Position numbers and translations under genes: made by a program. Below the pieces are notes generated by a model. It made no database searches, was not told the origin of the DNA, and saw nothing but the letters and a program-made list of their open reading frames with translations. Shown here piece by piece: positions 45,973 to 57,418 of a stretch of 64,000 nt of DNA. Positions within the stretch are counted from its first letter, which is position 1. Each line of letters begins with the position of its first letter. The DNA is taken from NCBI GenBank assembly GCA_014058105.1, contig JACGCM010000552.1, positions 62,001 through 126,000 on the forward strand, read 5' to 3'. The DNA comes from Kingdonia uniflora (lineage: Eukaryota; Streptophyta; Magnoliopsida; Ranunculales; Circaeasteraceae).

Positions 45973-46548
45973 TGAACAATCTAAAGGAATACACACAACC
46001 AAATGACAACACACATTTACCCTGGTTTAGCGAATTATCTATGTCCATACAAATAGATAGAGGAGAGAGTTTTATTCAAAGATCCAATGTTACAATCACA
46101 AACCAATTTGAGGCCTCTCAAATTTTTCACTCAAAAGAATTCATCACAAATAGATCTCACCAAGGGTGGCTAAAAAACAACCCTAAGTCTCCCTTATATA
46201 GTAGGTAGACTTATTACAATCTCGAGGCAAAACCAACGGTCTAAACGACCTCTAAAAAACAAATCTCCGCATTGTTGTTCGAACGACTATGAGTCTTGTT
46301 CGAACGGATTCAAGCAAACCAAACGAGGTTTGTAACACTGTCAGTTTTTAGGCAAAAAACTGAGTCTCGTTCGAACGGTTATGAAGCCCGTTCGAATAAC
46401 CAAGAGCCTCATAGCCGTTCAAACAAACAAGAGTCTCCAAGAGAAGATTGCAACTGTGTCAATTTTTGGACAAAAAATTGAGTCTCGTTCGAACGGCTAT
46501 GAAGCCCGTTTGAACGACCATGACCACCAACCCCACATTTACATCACA
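45973..46548 (-). mobile_element. Probable solo LTR inserted in the LRR
   Basis: The LRR frame breaks at 46,549 (after NLQPYVEYTV) and resumes below 45,972. The insert begins TGAACAATC and ends ACATCACA, that is TG...CA. On the minus strand a TATA box (CTATATAAGGGAG) lies near 46,200, as expected for an LTR promoter. It carries at least seven GTTCGAACG-like motifs. No clear TSD is visible, so the boundaries are provisional by a few bases. Confidence 0.55.
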
Positions 46549-47375
46549 GTGTACTCCACATAGGGCTGCAGGTTACTTAAGTTCTTACCTCTTCTCCTTC
46601 CGATATGTATGTTCATTCCCATGTTAGCATGAAAGTGTTGCATCTGTGGAAACATTGTTAATTCTATCCCATGAGGGAAGCCTTTCACATTTGTGTTTCG
46701 TAGATCAAAACTTTGTAAATTCTGTAACCTGTAAAAATCTTTAGGAAGTTCACTCACATGTCTTCTCCTCAAGCTCAAATAGCACAAGTGAATTAGATCA
46801 CAAACCTCATTTGGCAGACGCCCTATACTAGTCCCTGATAAGTGTAATACCCGCAAAAGCTTGAAACGCATAAATAGTTGGTGCAAAGTCAGAGGGGAAA
46901 GGCTATCGATAGAGAACGTTAACAAGGACCGAGCTTTTAGATCACAAACTGATGCAAAACTACACTGGGTGTTATAAATTGCAACACGACGTACTCCATT
47001 TGTAATTATGTTCTCGTTTTTACGTGTAAGAATCAAACCAAACTCCTCCTTCTGCAACATATGTAAGGCAAGATCGTGCATAAGATCGTGTACTTTGAAC
47101 CTCTTTCCCCAAATCTATAAGCAAGTTCATGAACTTAAAACATGTTTCTCTGTATAAGCTAATCGAGATAGTTGTTCGCCTGATCTTCAAATGTTCTTCG
47201 AGACTGCAGCTCCTTTTTGATAAAACCTTCAGCTACCCAAAGACGGAATAACATCAAACTTTTGAATACATAATCTTTAGGAAACATACCAAAATACATA
47301 AAACAAGGTTTTAGATACGAGGGCAGATGAATGTAGCTTGTTAATAATTCCCGGTTGAGTCTTTCAAGACCTTGA
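46549..47375 (-). pseudogene. CNL relic: NB-ARC end, MHD motif and first LRRs
   Basis: Minus strand, continuing from the Copia-2 insertion site: GLERLNRELLTSYIHLPSYL, then CFMYFGMFPKDYVF (RNBS-D-like) and RLWVAEGFIKKE. The MHD region is KRFKVHDLMHDLALHML at about 47,100-47,050. LRRs follow with LRVLHLSGTSIGRLPNEVCD, HVSELPKDFYRLQNLQSFDL and NVKGFPHG. Stops occur at about 47,135 and 47,115 and a frameshift lies just before MHD. The rest (47,081-46,539) is one open frame of 180 codons. Confidence 0.88.
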
Positions 47376-48134
47376 TGAAATTCTATGTGTTTGGTATTTA
47401 ATGTATTTCAAGAAATAAGTCAGACCTATTCTTATCAATCAATAATCTAGGATTAAACAAAAACAATCAATAGTAAAGACAATGAATTAAATGACACAAA
47501 CAATTGTTCACCATGTAGAAACTCCTTATTTAGGAAAAAAATCACATGTCGTTGTCGATGAACACGACAACCAAAAATCCATTAATCAAAAATAGTTTAA
47601 TATGAATTACACTTACAGACTCAATAATCTCGTCTCGTGATTATCTCTCTTATGATCCAAGCATCACGCCCTATCGCTTTCGTTCTCGTAACGACTCTCC
47701 TTGAACTCACAACAATGAACACCCTTCTTGAATCACTCTAGAACAATATGTAGAAAGTAGGATAAACTAACTCAACATCAACCTCAAAATTTTTAGGTTT
47801 TTGATCAATGTCAATAAAGAATATTGAACTCTTTTGAAAATAAACTTAGAGAGAGAAAAAAGAGAGCTAGAAAAAAAAAACAAAGTTTGCTTAAATGCTA
47901 TTTCAGTTTTTCTCGAGACTCGTTCGAACGAGACCCAAGGTCATTCGAACGAGATTCCTAATGAGCCTTAAAAAAGAAGAAGATAGAGCTTCGCTTTTTT
48001 TTAGAACTCGTAGTAGTCGTTCGAACGAGACTCAAAGTCGTTCTAACGAGATGCCCAAAATTCATTCGAACGAGATTCCCAAATAAGTTTAGAAAATTAG
48101 CAAAACATTTTTGGCTCTCTTTATCAGAGTTCTA
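47376..48134 (-). repeat. Copia-2 3' LTR, left part
   Basis: It matches 60,265-60,990 nearly collinearly, including the block GTCGTTGTCGATGAACACGA and several GTTCGAACG motifs (47,919; 48,016). It is interrupted at the target CTA (48,132-48,134) by the CACTA element. Confidence 0.92.
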
Positions 48135-48370
48135 CACTTGACTTTATTTTAAAAATGACGTTATAACTCTAGTTTTAACTTTTCATCCGCGAAACATTAA
48201 TAACCCAAGTACTTACGCAAAGTGACGTCATACAATCTTTTTTATACTGTTGGCGTCGTTTTAGGGATGTATTCCAGTAAGGTATTTTTATTTTGATGTT
48301 AAAAGTTTTCTATTTCAGTCACGTCACTATTTCCCTCACTGACGTGGTTTTTGTTTTGTTTTTTTAATGT
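48135..48370. repeat. CACTA left subterminal motif cluster
   Basis: Several copies of TGACGT or its complement ACGTCA occur in both orientations (48,156; 48,221; 48,314; 48,340). In CACTA elements such arrays bind the transposase. The terminal CACT is intact but the rest of the terminal repeat is diverged from the right end. Confidence 0.75.
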
Positions 48371-48499
48371 TAAAAAACCCCGCGAGGCCAAAGTTTGAGA
48401 AGCGCAAAACAATTTTTCATGGGAATAAAGTTTTGAGGAGATCCTGTAACCGTAAAGGAGAGAAGATTGTAAAACCTTACTAAAATGGGATTAGGAGCC

Positions 48500-49832
48500 T
48501 TAAACTTAAAGGAATTGAGGGAAACTCAAAAGGAGGAGCCATCAACCATGGAATTCATTAAATTTAAGCTTGTATGCAGGATTTAGTGGAATCGGAGCAA
48601 TGGGGTGGCCGTAAATCCATAAATGACGAACCCCACAATGTATTTGATGAAATTCTTGATTGGAGTTTTAGTAGTACAATGAGTAAAGAAGAAACTAAGG
48701 CAGACGTCATGAGAGTACCCGTTCATGTGTTTTGAGTTCTTATGCCTCTACGCAGGATTTAAAAGCTGGGGTTCAACTTCATTGTTTTGCAGTTTAAACT
48801 GGGTTTGATGTGTATATGTACGTTGGGAGCTCGTTGATTATTTTGTATTCGAGATGTGGGGATTTGGATAATTCTTATAATGTGTTTAATAAAATGTCTG
48901 TGAGGAATGCTGTGACGTGGACATTGATGATTGCAAGCTTTGCACAATATTGGGAGATTGAAATGTGCTTGGAGCTTTACCATCGGATGAGATGTTCAGC
49001 ATTGAAACCTAATGATTATACGCTGACGAGTTTATTTAGCGCGTGTATAGGTACTGGTGTTCTTGGACATGGGAAGAATGCTCATGGTCAAACTATTCGA
49101 ATGGGTTTTGAGTTGTACACTCATGTTGCCAATGGAATTATTTCTATGTATTCTAAGAAGGGATTTGATATCATGGAACTCTATGCTTGTCAGGTAGGCT
49201 CAACACGGACTTGCCGAGCGAGCTATAAATCTGTTAGAAGAAATGGAGAAAGGGAAAATTAAACCGGACACAATCACTTTCCCTGGCATCCTCTCATCAT
49301 GTTGTCATGCAGGTCTAGTTAAAGAAGGTCATGTTTGCTATAGTTTAATGTTTCAACACGGGGTACAACCTGCCATGGATCACTACTCATGCATTGTGGA
49401 TCTTTTAGGCCGATGTGGGCTACTCGACGAGGCCTTGGAGTTCATCCAGAAGATGCCCATTAGTCCCAATGCGGCTATATGGGTGTCACTCCTTTCTTCT
49501 TCTAGGCTTCATGGAAATGTCCGCATTGGAGTTCACGCTACAGACAACTTGTTGTTCTTGGAACCAGGCTGCACTGCAACCTTCTTACAGCTTGTAAATT
49601 TGTATGCGAGTGCAGGGTGTTGGGACAAGGCAAGATTGTAAAAGATAGAGGATTGAAAATGTATCCGGGGAATAGTTGGATTGAACTAAGGAATGAGGTT
49701 TACAGTTTCGGAGCAAAATGTATGTCAAATGATAAAGTGAATGATATTTTAGGCGTGGTGGATGGTTTATCAGACAACATGAGAAGATTTGGATATGTGC
49801 CTAATATACTTGAAGAAGGACTCGATCTATAA
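48500..49832 (+). pseudogene. Pentatricopeptide repeat (PPR) protein, truncated
   Basis: The C-terminal half of a PLS-class PPR protein, a family that binds organellar RNA. It has SLIILYSRCGDLDNSYNVFN (48,829-48,888), VTWTLMIASFAQ, PNDYTLTSLFSACIGTGVLG and ANGIISMYSK. After a gap and frame change it continues with PDTITFPGILSSCCHAGLV (49,267-49,323), HYSCIVDLLGRCGLLDEA and an E-like tail ending in a stop at 49,832. Upstream, stop-broken text from about 48,700 (SSYASTQDLKAGVQLHCF) belongs to the same gene. Stops at 48,796 and frameshifts at about 49,200 and 49,640 show decay. It lies just inside the CACTA left end. Confidence 0.85.
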
Positions 49833-50976
49833 TTCTTACAATGAACCTTCTACTATTTATGTTTTGAATCCATTCCTTATCTGATCGGAACACAATGGTT
49901 TTATTCGAGGCTGAGCTTAAGAATAACAATTTAGTTTTGTTGAAGGTATATTAGCATATTTCAAGCTTTAGTTGAGCTCAAAGTTAGGGTTTTATTGCCA
50001 AGTTGAGTATGTGTTTGGGCAAGGCCTTTACTATCCTGGAAAACTCAAGGCCATTACTAGGAATGATATTGTGCTCGTAGATCATGGTATCTGACTGAAT
50101 GGAGAACAAAATCTAATTGTAGGATACTTTTGGAATATGGTATATTGAATGCTCCAACTGGGCGCCATATGGTATTTTACAAAGTAATTCACTCAAAATT
50201 CGATGTTCTTCCACCGGAAAAGATGGCCAGGCATTCAACTTCATACATTCTGCAGACTTGCAAAAGCATTGATCTCTTACAGTAAGGAATGGTGTATGGG
50301 AGCTCAACCTCTCTAGCATAGTGCGCAAGAAAGTTGGTAAGGGGTCTTTCTATTTTGTGAATAATGTGTTTAGTCCATTGTTGTTTAGGAACTTATTAAA
50401 ATTTAGATAAAGACGAAAAGTATCAATCTCGTGAAAGTATTGTTGACGTTATAGTAAAATCATCAATAAAAAAATAGTTTACCCGTTATCTTTCGGACAA
50501 CTTTCTTGGAGATTCACTTGAAATGGTATTCTCTCCTTTCTGATTATCAATGTCAGTGTCATACCTGTACAAAGTAATATGGAAACCCGAAGAAACTCAT
50601 AGCTCCTGGCTTTCGGCTTCCTAGCGTGCTTGTTCCCAATGAGAAGAAAAACGAAGGCATGAAGAGCGTGGTTGGGGAACGATGGATCCATTTTTACTGC
50701 AATACCCAACCAATTTTTAGATTGTTAACACCTTCTTAGATAGTCTGGACCCATCAATTCTAATGCATTGCCTAGCCATATAATGTCAAGCAATTTGGTG
50801 TATTCGCATCTACTTATAAAATGTACCTCTATTTGCAAAGAAACAGGCATGCCCTAAGTGTACTCCATACAATAATTGATTTAATAGGGATTTGTGACAT
50901 TAGCACACCACATTCTAAAGGTTCTGAAAGTATTAACTTAATACATTTTTGCCCTCGGGAATCTTCAGAGAAAAAA
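49833..50976. other. CACTA interior, no gene recognised
   Basis: It follows the PPR stop. Open frames on the minus strand (50,479-50,709; 50,113-50,328) have no familiar motif. Probably PPR 3' flank carried with the captured gene, then filler. Confidence 0.35.
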
Positions 50977-51425
50977 CTATTATACTTTAAACGTAACAAT
51001 GTATATTCCACCATATCATTAGTGGCAAAAGTCTATTCACATTTTACTAACATTTTTTTTCTCTATTGCGAGCTATTATTGTTTAACCATTATTCAGGTA
51101 GGTCCATTGTAGTCTTCGTTACTATTCACATTATACTTTAAACGTAACAATGTATATTCCACCATATCATTAGTGGTAAAAGTCTATTCACATTTTACTA
51201 ACATTTTTATTCTCTACTGTGAGCTATTATTGTTTAACCATTATTCAGGAAGGTCCATTGTAATCTTTGTTACTATTCACATTATACTTTAAACGCAACA
51301 ATGTATATTCCACCATATCATTAGTGGTAAAAGTTTATTCACATTTTACTAACATTTTTATTCTCTACTGTGAGCTATTATTGTTTAACCATTATTCAGG
51401 TAGGTCCATTGTAGTCTTCATTGCT
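50977..51425. repeat. 151-bp tandem repeat, about three copies
   Basis: The block ACGTAACAATGTATATTCC recurs with offsets of 151 bp (GTATATTCCA at 51,001, 51,152, 51,303). The copies are almost identical, indicating recent expansion inside the CACTA element. No coding potential is evident. Confidence 0.92.
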
Positions 51426-51766
51426 TAATGAGGCGCCTCTACATATTTGACAACCCTTGATACTTTTTGAACCTCTGGGAATCTTTGTTTTCTCATTCAA
51501 CTTATCCATTTCAAGTTGTGAACGATTGCCTTTTACAGCAATTGCTTTGTATCTTAATTAGAAAAGTCGACACTTAACTTACATGTAAGCGCGAAGAGTT
51601 TTTTTTTAAGTGTCCAAGGTGGAATCCAAAATCTTTATTTTGAACCTGTTGCTCTCTTTTCTACTTCGAATTGTATTATATGTAAATTTTAATTCGATGA
51701 GTGGTGTGAATTTGGAACTGCTTTTTCTCATGTGGCCTAACTAACTCTCTTTACTATTTGGTGTAG
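51426..51766. other. CACTA interior, intron-like
   Basis: AT-rich, T-rich toward the 3' side, leading to a TTGGTGTAG acceptor. No ORF of interest. It may be intronic sequence of a captured gene. Confidence 0.3.
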
Positions 51767-51838
51767 GAAGTACTACCTTTGGATGTACCCAAGCTTTTAG
51801 CATATTTTGTTAAGCAGACAAGCCCCTTATTTGATCAG
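51767..51838 (+). pseudogene. Exon-like segment of unknown gene
   Basis: 72 bp (24 codons), open, between GTGTAG and a GTCAGC donor, reading EVLPLDVPKLLAYFVKQTSP and on to LFDQ. It has the look of a true internal exon but I do not recognise the protein. It lies 180 bp upstream of the CMP-KDO synthetase exons and may belong to a different donor gene. Confidence 0.4.
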
Positions 51839-52020
51839 GTCAGCTTTAAGAGAGATAAAAAGAATAATTTTACTTTAACAAATTTGTGATCCTCTAGGAT
51901 TTTGCTAGTACTGCATCAATTTTACTGTATTGGTAGTATTTCTTGGGCCTTTATTAGCATATTGTTATTGTAACTGTAGTTGGAGCTCACGCTCTCTTCA
52001 TATTTCGCTGATCTAGCAAG

Positions 52021-52233
52021 TTCAAGAGCCGTGTTGTTGGGATCATACCTGCTCGATACGCTTCTTCGAGATTTGAGGGCAAACCACTCATTCAAATTCT
52101 TGGAAAACCCATGATTCAGGTACCCTTTTGATGCTTATCTTGACTTTAATTTATTTTCTCTTACCTTTCTTAGTTTCTCATTTACAGAGAACGTGGAAAA
52201 GATCAAAGCTGGCGAGTTCATTAGACCATGTTG
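52021..52233 (+). pseudogene. kdsB: Two exons of CMP-KDO synthetase
   Basis: Exon A (52,021-52,119, 33 codons) encodes [20 protein letters not shown] and [10 protein letters not shown]. Exon B (52,188-52,233) encodes RTWKRSKLASSLDHV. Both have proper AG and GT borders. This is the N-terminal nucleotide-binding part of 3-deoxy-manno-octulosonate cytidylyltransferase, which in plants activates KDO for pectin rhamnogalacturonan II. The remaining catalytic exons are absent, so it cannot be active. The frame is undamaged, which suggests fairly recent capture by the CACTA element. Confidence 0.85.
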
Positions 52234-52841
52234 GTATGTCTACTCACATCTGCTTCTTATAGTCATTTATTTCTAATATAATCGAAAAAGTGGAACATGT
52301 TCGAACTAAATGAAGGAATTATGATATGGTGCGACATCCTGAAATTTATCTGCCGCTTAACTAGATTTAGTCACTTAGTGCATTTGTGAAATAAGTTTTT
52401 CTTTAATCTTTTGATTGTCGTCCTAAAAGGATTAGGATTTAGGACAATGGTGTTTGAGCTTTAAAAATCCGGCTTAGCTGACTCTGGATTTAGGACAATG
52501 GTGTTCACTCTATTTTTTTGCTGCTGTTGGTACTGTTGGATAGTGCTGCATAACATGTCGTAGGCTGGTAATATATTCTTTCTCGCACTTCTACTTGTAA
52601 AAGTTATTCCAATAGTTGGGTCACTGTGTAGAGTAACCTGATCATGGCCTTAAAGCAACCCCATTTTTTCAAAGCCCGTAAACCTCAATCTTTTGGTTGA
52701 GTATAACTAAACAATTATCTGCGAAGCTTACGATAGGGATACTAAAACTACTATATAGTAATATTTTGAACCATGCATGGCAGTAAAGTTCTTTAAATTT
52801 TATTTTCGATTATGTAACTTGTTCATGAAAGTATATATCAG
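52234..52841. other. CACTA interior between KDO and ALDH7 exons
   Basis: AT-rich, no frame of note. CTGGATTTAGGACAATGGTG-like text occurs twice (52,434-52,454; 52,483-52,503). It ends in a TATATCAG acceptor that belongs to the ALDH7 exon. Confidence 0.35.
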
Positions 52842-52982
52842 AATGTTTTGGATCATCTTATTGAAGTTTACAAACAAGTTACAATAGGGGATCCTTTAGA
52901 GAAGGGTACTCTTTTAGGGCCACTACATACCCGTGCTTCAAGGGAAAACTTCGAGAAAGGAATCGAAATTATAAAATCTCAG
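52842..52982 (+). pseudogene. ALDH7: Single exon of ALDH7 (antiquitin-type aldehyde dehydrogenase)
   Basis: 141 bp, 47 open codons, encoding NVLDHLIEVYKQVTIGDPLE, KGTLLGPLHT and NFEKGIEIIKSQ, a central region of family 7 aldehyde dehydrogenases (stress-related detoxification of aldehydes). The acceptor TATATCAG is intact. The following donor is CAG|GCATGT, a GC instead of GT, either a tolerated variant or a mutation. The catalytic cysteine and glutamate exons are not present. It is another cargo piece of the CACTA element. Confidence 0.88.
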
Positions 52983-53789
52983 GCATGTATTCTATTTCAT
53001 GTGCTCTAGTCCCTCTACTTTTTAATGCACTTGAGAAGATCAGCATAACTCTTATATGCTGTTGGATGATCTCCCCCGCCAATTTCTGGTACTGGATTCA
53101 TGAATGTAAGAGAACAATACTGTTTCTTCACTGCCAATGCCATGAACTCTTCAATTAAAGAATTTCTAAACTAATTCTACAAAATCTAAAAGAAGCCATT
53201 GAAATAAACTGTACCACAAGGATTGAGTAGTTCCATATTTACAGGCATACCTGATATTATCTTCAAATGGCTCGGGTGAGTATTAGAGATCAGTTACTCA
53301 TTTTAGTTAATGAGTTCATTTTTTTCCTTTTAACTAATAGATGTGAAGATTAACCATTTGTTACATTTGTCTATGCTACATAATGATTTGTTGTGTTTTC
53401 GTTTATTAATCACCATTTCATTATGGAATTTTCTCATGCATGTTGAGTATAATGCAGGCCATGTGACAGTGGTGGGAGTCCCATCACTAATCTTATATAT
53501 TGAGATGACATCTCTAGAGAGTAAGAAGTCTTCTATTCTTTCTCTATTACGATTTTATTGCCTTCCAATATTTGGGAAACCTTTACCTACCTAATATCTT
53601 CTTGGTTTTCCATGATATATGCGATTAGCATTTTCACTGGACCTACAGGTAATTTTTCTCTGATTTTATATTGCCTTATTGATTTTTGCTCGAAAGTTAT
53701 TTAGATTTTCTTTGTGCTATTACAGATCCCTGCATTTAAACTAGTGTTCTTGAATCTTGGATTGCTCTTTAGTACGTACTATGCCTTTT
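52983..53789. other. CACTA interior, unassigned
   Basis: It contains an 83-codon frame (53,343-53,594) without a recognisable motif. A stretch from about 53,459 with GHVTVVGVPSLILYIEMTSL could be an LRR-related remnant linked to the next feature, but similarity is too weak to claim. Confidence 0.3.
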
Positions 53790-53972
53790 CATGAAAGGCT
53801 TTGCATTGTTATCTTTGGGCATTCAATACCTTACCAACCTCAAATCACTCAGCTTAAGTGATTTACCCAAGGAAATTAAGACAAGGCTTGCCCATGATGG
53901 AGACCAATATTATCAGATAGCAAGGCACATACTAGAAGTAATTTTTAGCTATGGGACATGGGTTGAAAATTG
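53790..53972 (+). pseudogene. LRR tail of another resistance gene
   Basis: LGIQYLTNLKSLSLSDLPKE and RLAHDGDQYYQIARHILEVI have the form of the last repeat and C-terminus of NBS-LRR receptors (compare the MPEVFTKRL tail of the host CNL). It is on the plus strand, opposite to the host gene, so it is not part of it. About 60 codons only; the rest of that gene is not here. Confidence 0.6.
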
Positions 53973-54735
53973 AATATATAAAGTCATAACAAGTGGCCAG
54001 GCGAGTCTCCTACTTGGTTTGAATTAGTCATCTTATGCATTTTCTTGTATTAATAATACTTGTTTCCTTGTTTTTTTTATAACTGTACATACACTTATGG
54101 AAGAGAATCATGAGGAGATGTACCAGATTCCCACAATTTCAAATCGGAGCTTGGTGAGTGTCTTTTAATTAACCTATGTCTTTTAACCAATCAAGAAAGA
54201 AGAGACATAGTAGCATAGTATGATCGCTGCCGCAGATGTACCAGATTACATGACTCTATCTTCTCTATAATATGCATATTTAACTAAATAATATTACTTC
54301 AACCTGTTAAGTATTTAACCAAGTTGTTATAGTTTGTAACTTACCATCATTATATACTTTATATGTTTTCTTTCAGGGGAGGGTGTTCTTGACTTCTTTT
54401 TTTAAACACTCAATACTCGTCGTCGCTTTCAAATTTTCTCAAAACCATTCCCAAGAGGAAACATCACTTGCTGAAGTGGGGAGTAAGAGGATTGATGCTT
54501 TTCTTGTAGATCCTTGGTACTTAAACTTGGGATGAGAGTCACAATACAAATATTTAGCTCTCTAATCCAATTAATGAAGTGATTGAGTTCGAACACATTG
54601 TATTTAATGAAGGTAATAAAATTTAGCCAAATATTTTGCCTTTTTGTATAATATGGTTGTGGTCCTGTAGAGGGGAGGGCAGGGCAGGGCAGGGGATAAG
54701 CAATATTTGATTTTTTATTTTTTATATTTTTTATT
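53973..54735. other. CACTA interior, unassigned right portion
   Basis: AT-rich. It includes a short G-rich repeat, GGGAGGGCAGGGCAGGGCAG, at 54,673-54,692. No coding content recognised. Confidence 0.35.
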
Positions 54736-55107
54736 TGTATTTTTTGAGGTATTGACGTCATTGTAAAAATGTTATTGTTGATGTATCAAAACCCTACCAA
54801 GTCACTTCAAATATGACGTTAAAAAATTTCAACTACGTCATTTTTTAATGATATTATTTAGTGACGTCAATATAATACACTAGCCGGCCGGCCACCGGAA
54901 TTGGCTATCAAGAACGTCATTTTTTGAAACCCTTTATACGTTACTTATTAAATGACGTTAATACCTACCTTTCTCTGTCATTTATTTAATGACGTTGTTA
55001 GTCCCTACCTTTCCACGTCATTGCCTTCAACGTCATTTGTACAAATGACATTAAATCCCTTTTACATCATTTTTTTAATGACTTAAAAGCCTATATTTGT
55101 TGTAGTG
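54736..55107. repeat. CACTA right subterminal motif cluster
   Basis: Dense TGACGT/ACGTCA motifs in both orientations: ATTGACGTCATTG (54,753), TATGACGTT (54,813), GTGACGTCAAT (54,862), AATGACGTTAAT (54,951), AATGACGTTGTT (54,989), AACGTCATTTGT (55,028). A short GCCGGCCGGCC palindrome lies at 54,883. The end is GTAGTG at 55,107. Confidence 0.85.
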
Positions 55108-55241
55108 CTACTTAACCAACTTACCATCTTAGTCGTTGGTTGATAGAAGACTTGTACGAAGGTCTTCATTCTTTCACTGTATTCGACTGAGATAACCACG
55201 GGACTCCTCATACACGAAATGAGACAAACCAAAACCTTTCA
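55108..55241 (-). repeat. Copia-2 3' LTR, right part
   Basis: It begins with the duplicated CTA and matches 60,990-61,122. The high end CCTTTCA (TGAAAGG in element sense) is followed by the polypurine tract CAAAATGGGAGAT (minus strand, 55,242-55,254). Confidence 0.9.
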
Positions 55242-55254
55242 ATCTCCCATTTTG

Positions 55255-57375
55255 GTTCATTTCATGACAAAATAAAAATTAAGACTTAAACATCACTCTG
55301 TAGTACTTCCCACACACAAAGACAACCTAGACCTTAAAAAGATACCACCCCTTTCATCAACAGGTTCAATCTCTGGACCTCTTTCACGGATGACGTCTTT
55401 TACAGTCCAAAATGTATCAAGCAGCTATTATTTAATATCTGCACACTTAGCAAACTAGTTTCTGATACGTGTAAAGAACTTAAAAAATATCTAAAAACTG
55501 AAAGACATGACCAGAAATGTATCATAAAAATATCAAACCAGAAAAGTATGATCAAATATCCTTTCATTGTGCTATCCTGTCAGGGATACTCATTTCTCCC
55601 CAATGTTTGTCACTGAAAAAACAAAACACACTCCAATACACAATTCAAAGCCATAGAGTTGACAACACCAAACTCCACCATCTGCAAAAACCCAATACCA
55701 AAAGCACAAACCCACCACCACGAACATCATAAAACAATCCACCACCTGCAACTCCCTAATTTGCAAAATCCAATAACAACACAAACCAACTCTACAATCT
55801 GTGGTCCCCAAGCGTAAAAATCGGTAGTAATTTGGCCACAATAATCATTCGCATCAACACCAATAATTAACCCAATACCACTTGCAAACCCCAAACACTT
55901 CTTGCACATCCCCAATCTCAACAACACAAACCAAACATCAAACCCAAGTTCAAGCACCGATTAAAAACCTAATCACACTTCCTACTCCACCAGTAAAACC
56001 ACGAACAAACCAACCCAGCATCTGCAAGAAACAAACCACACCAGTAGAACCCCCAACTCCAACTCTTCAACACCCAATGCAACAACCAATAAGTACTTCA
56101 AAGACAAAAATAATCACCTTGCCCAAACCAACAAATCAACAATCATCCAAACACCACCCCTTGATTACAAAGACTGTTATTATCACGATTTGGGAGCAAT
56201 ATACGAGGAACAAGGTATACAGAATCCCAGAATCAAAGTACAAACAACAGATAACGAGTACGATTTTGAACTTACTTAAACCCAAAGTGCAACCTTGGGA
56301 AACTGCCACAAATTGCTCGGGTAAACTCAGTAATTAAACCCCAAACACAAAGGAAACGTAATTGCAAGAACCAGCAAACTCGAACCCTTTCCCAATCGAG
56401 TACCAAGTGATCATAAGAGAGAAAAATCACAGTGGGAGGTGGAGAAACTCGAGTCGGTGTGAGAGAGAGAGAGTAAAGAATATAATTTGAACATTGAACT
56501 AATAGGTTGTAAAGAGACAGGTGGGATACGATCAAACCATAAAGTCGTTCGAACGAAAAGATAACTCGTTTGAACGACACATCAAGTTTTGCCTTAAAAA
56601 TACCTCAGCGTGAATTGGAAAAATAAGACTAGAACACGTTCGAACGACACATCAAGTTTTGTCTTAAAAACACTTTAGCGTGAAAATGGATAAAATGAGC
56701 GTTTGAACGAAAGAATGAAAATAGGTAAACGCATTGATATTAACCAAGTAATCAACAAATATTCACATAAGACTTAAGATAAGACACAAGACTTAACGAG
56801 ATAAAAAGAAGACTACCAAACACACTCCCCCTCAAAATATGTAGAGTCAAACCTATAGGCACAACGGATACTTGACAAATCAGAGAATATTATTGATCTA
56901 TAAACTAAATAATGCAAGAGAACTCGGTGTATGTGTGTAGTCTAATCAAAGTCCTGATATTTAGAAGTATGAAGATCACTATTTTGGAAATATGATTCAA
57001 CTTAAACCTCTAATGGTTGGTCACTCAAAGTCACTGAGAATTTACTAGATATCACTATGAGAAAATATGAATATGAGCAAACTGAAGTTAAAAATTCACA
57101 ATCCAAGAAAGCGGCGCTATTTTACTGAAAGATCTCACGGAAGGAAAATCAAATGTTTTAGGTAGTGTCAAGTTAAATACCATAAATTCTCCAACTATCA
57201 TCTCCACTAAACCGATTACACTAGACTTATAATCAAAAAGAACTTTTAAGGTTAAAGAGAAGGCAAAGGTAGGCTAGTGATGAAGTAGATGTTTTGCTGG
57301 CATTCTGAGGGCAAATATAACTACCACCTCCGTTGTTGATATCGAGACACCTCCTTCCTCCTTCCTCCTTCCTCC

Positions 57376-57418
<43 letters not shown>

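Larger units (their letters stand above)
48135..55107. mobile_element. CACTA (En/Spm-like) transposon carrying gene fragments
   Basis: The ends are CACTTGACTTT (48,135) and, in reverse complement, CACTACAACAAATATAGG (ending 55,107), flanked by the 3-bp TSD CTA. The uninterrupted site is preserved in the sister LTR (60,985-60,998, GAGTTCTACTTAACC), which proves the boundaries. TGACGT-type motifs cluster in both subterminal regions (48,155-48,350; 54,750-55,060), a CACTA hallmark. No transposase is seen, so it is non-autonomous. The 7-kb cargo, all read on the plus strand, includes PPR, CMP-KDO synthetase, ALDH7 and LRR pieces. Confidence 0.9.

Noticed and set aside
51767..52982. Treating the exon-like blocks as one unknown gene
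   Set aside because: The blocks match two unrelated enzymes (CMP-KDO synthetase and ALDH7), so a single-gene model fails.
48135..55107. Helitron origin for the gene-fragment carrier
   Set aside because: CACT/AGTG ends, the 3-bp CTA duplication and TGACGT subterminal clusters identify a CACTA element.
55882..56337. 151-codon Pro/Thr-rich plus-strand ORF
   Set aside because: The composition is that of a C/A-rich strand with few stop chances; no domain or homologous frame; likely the reverse of a G/T-rich leader or LTR.
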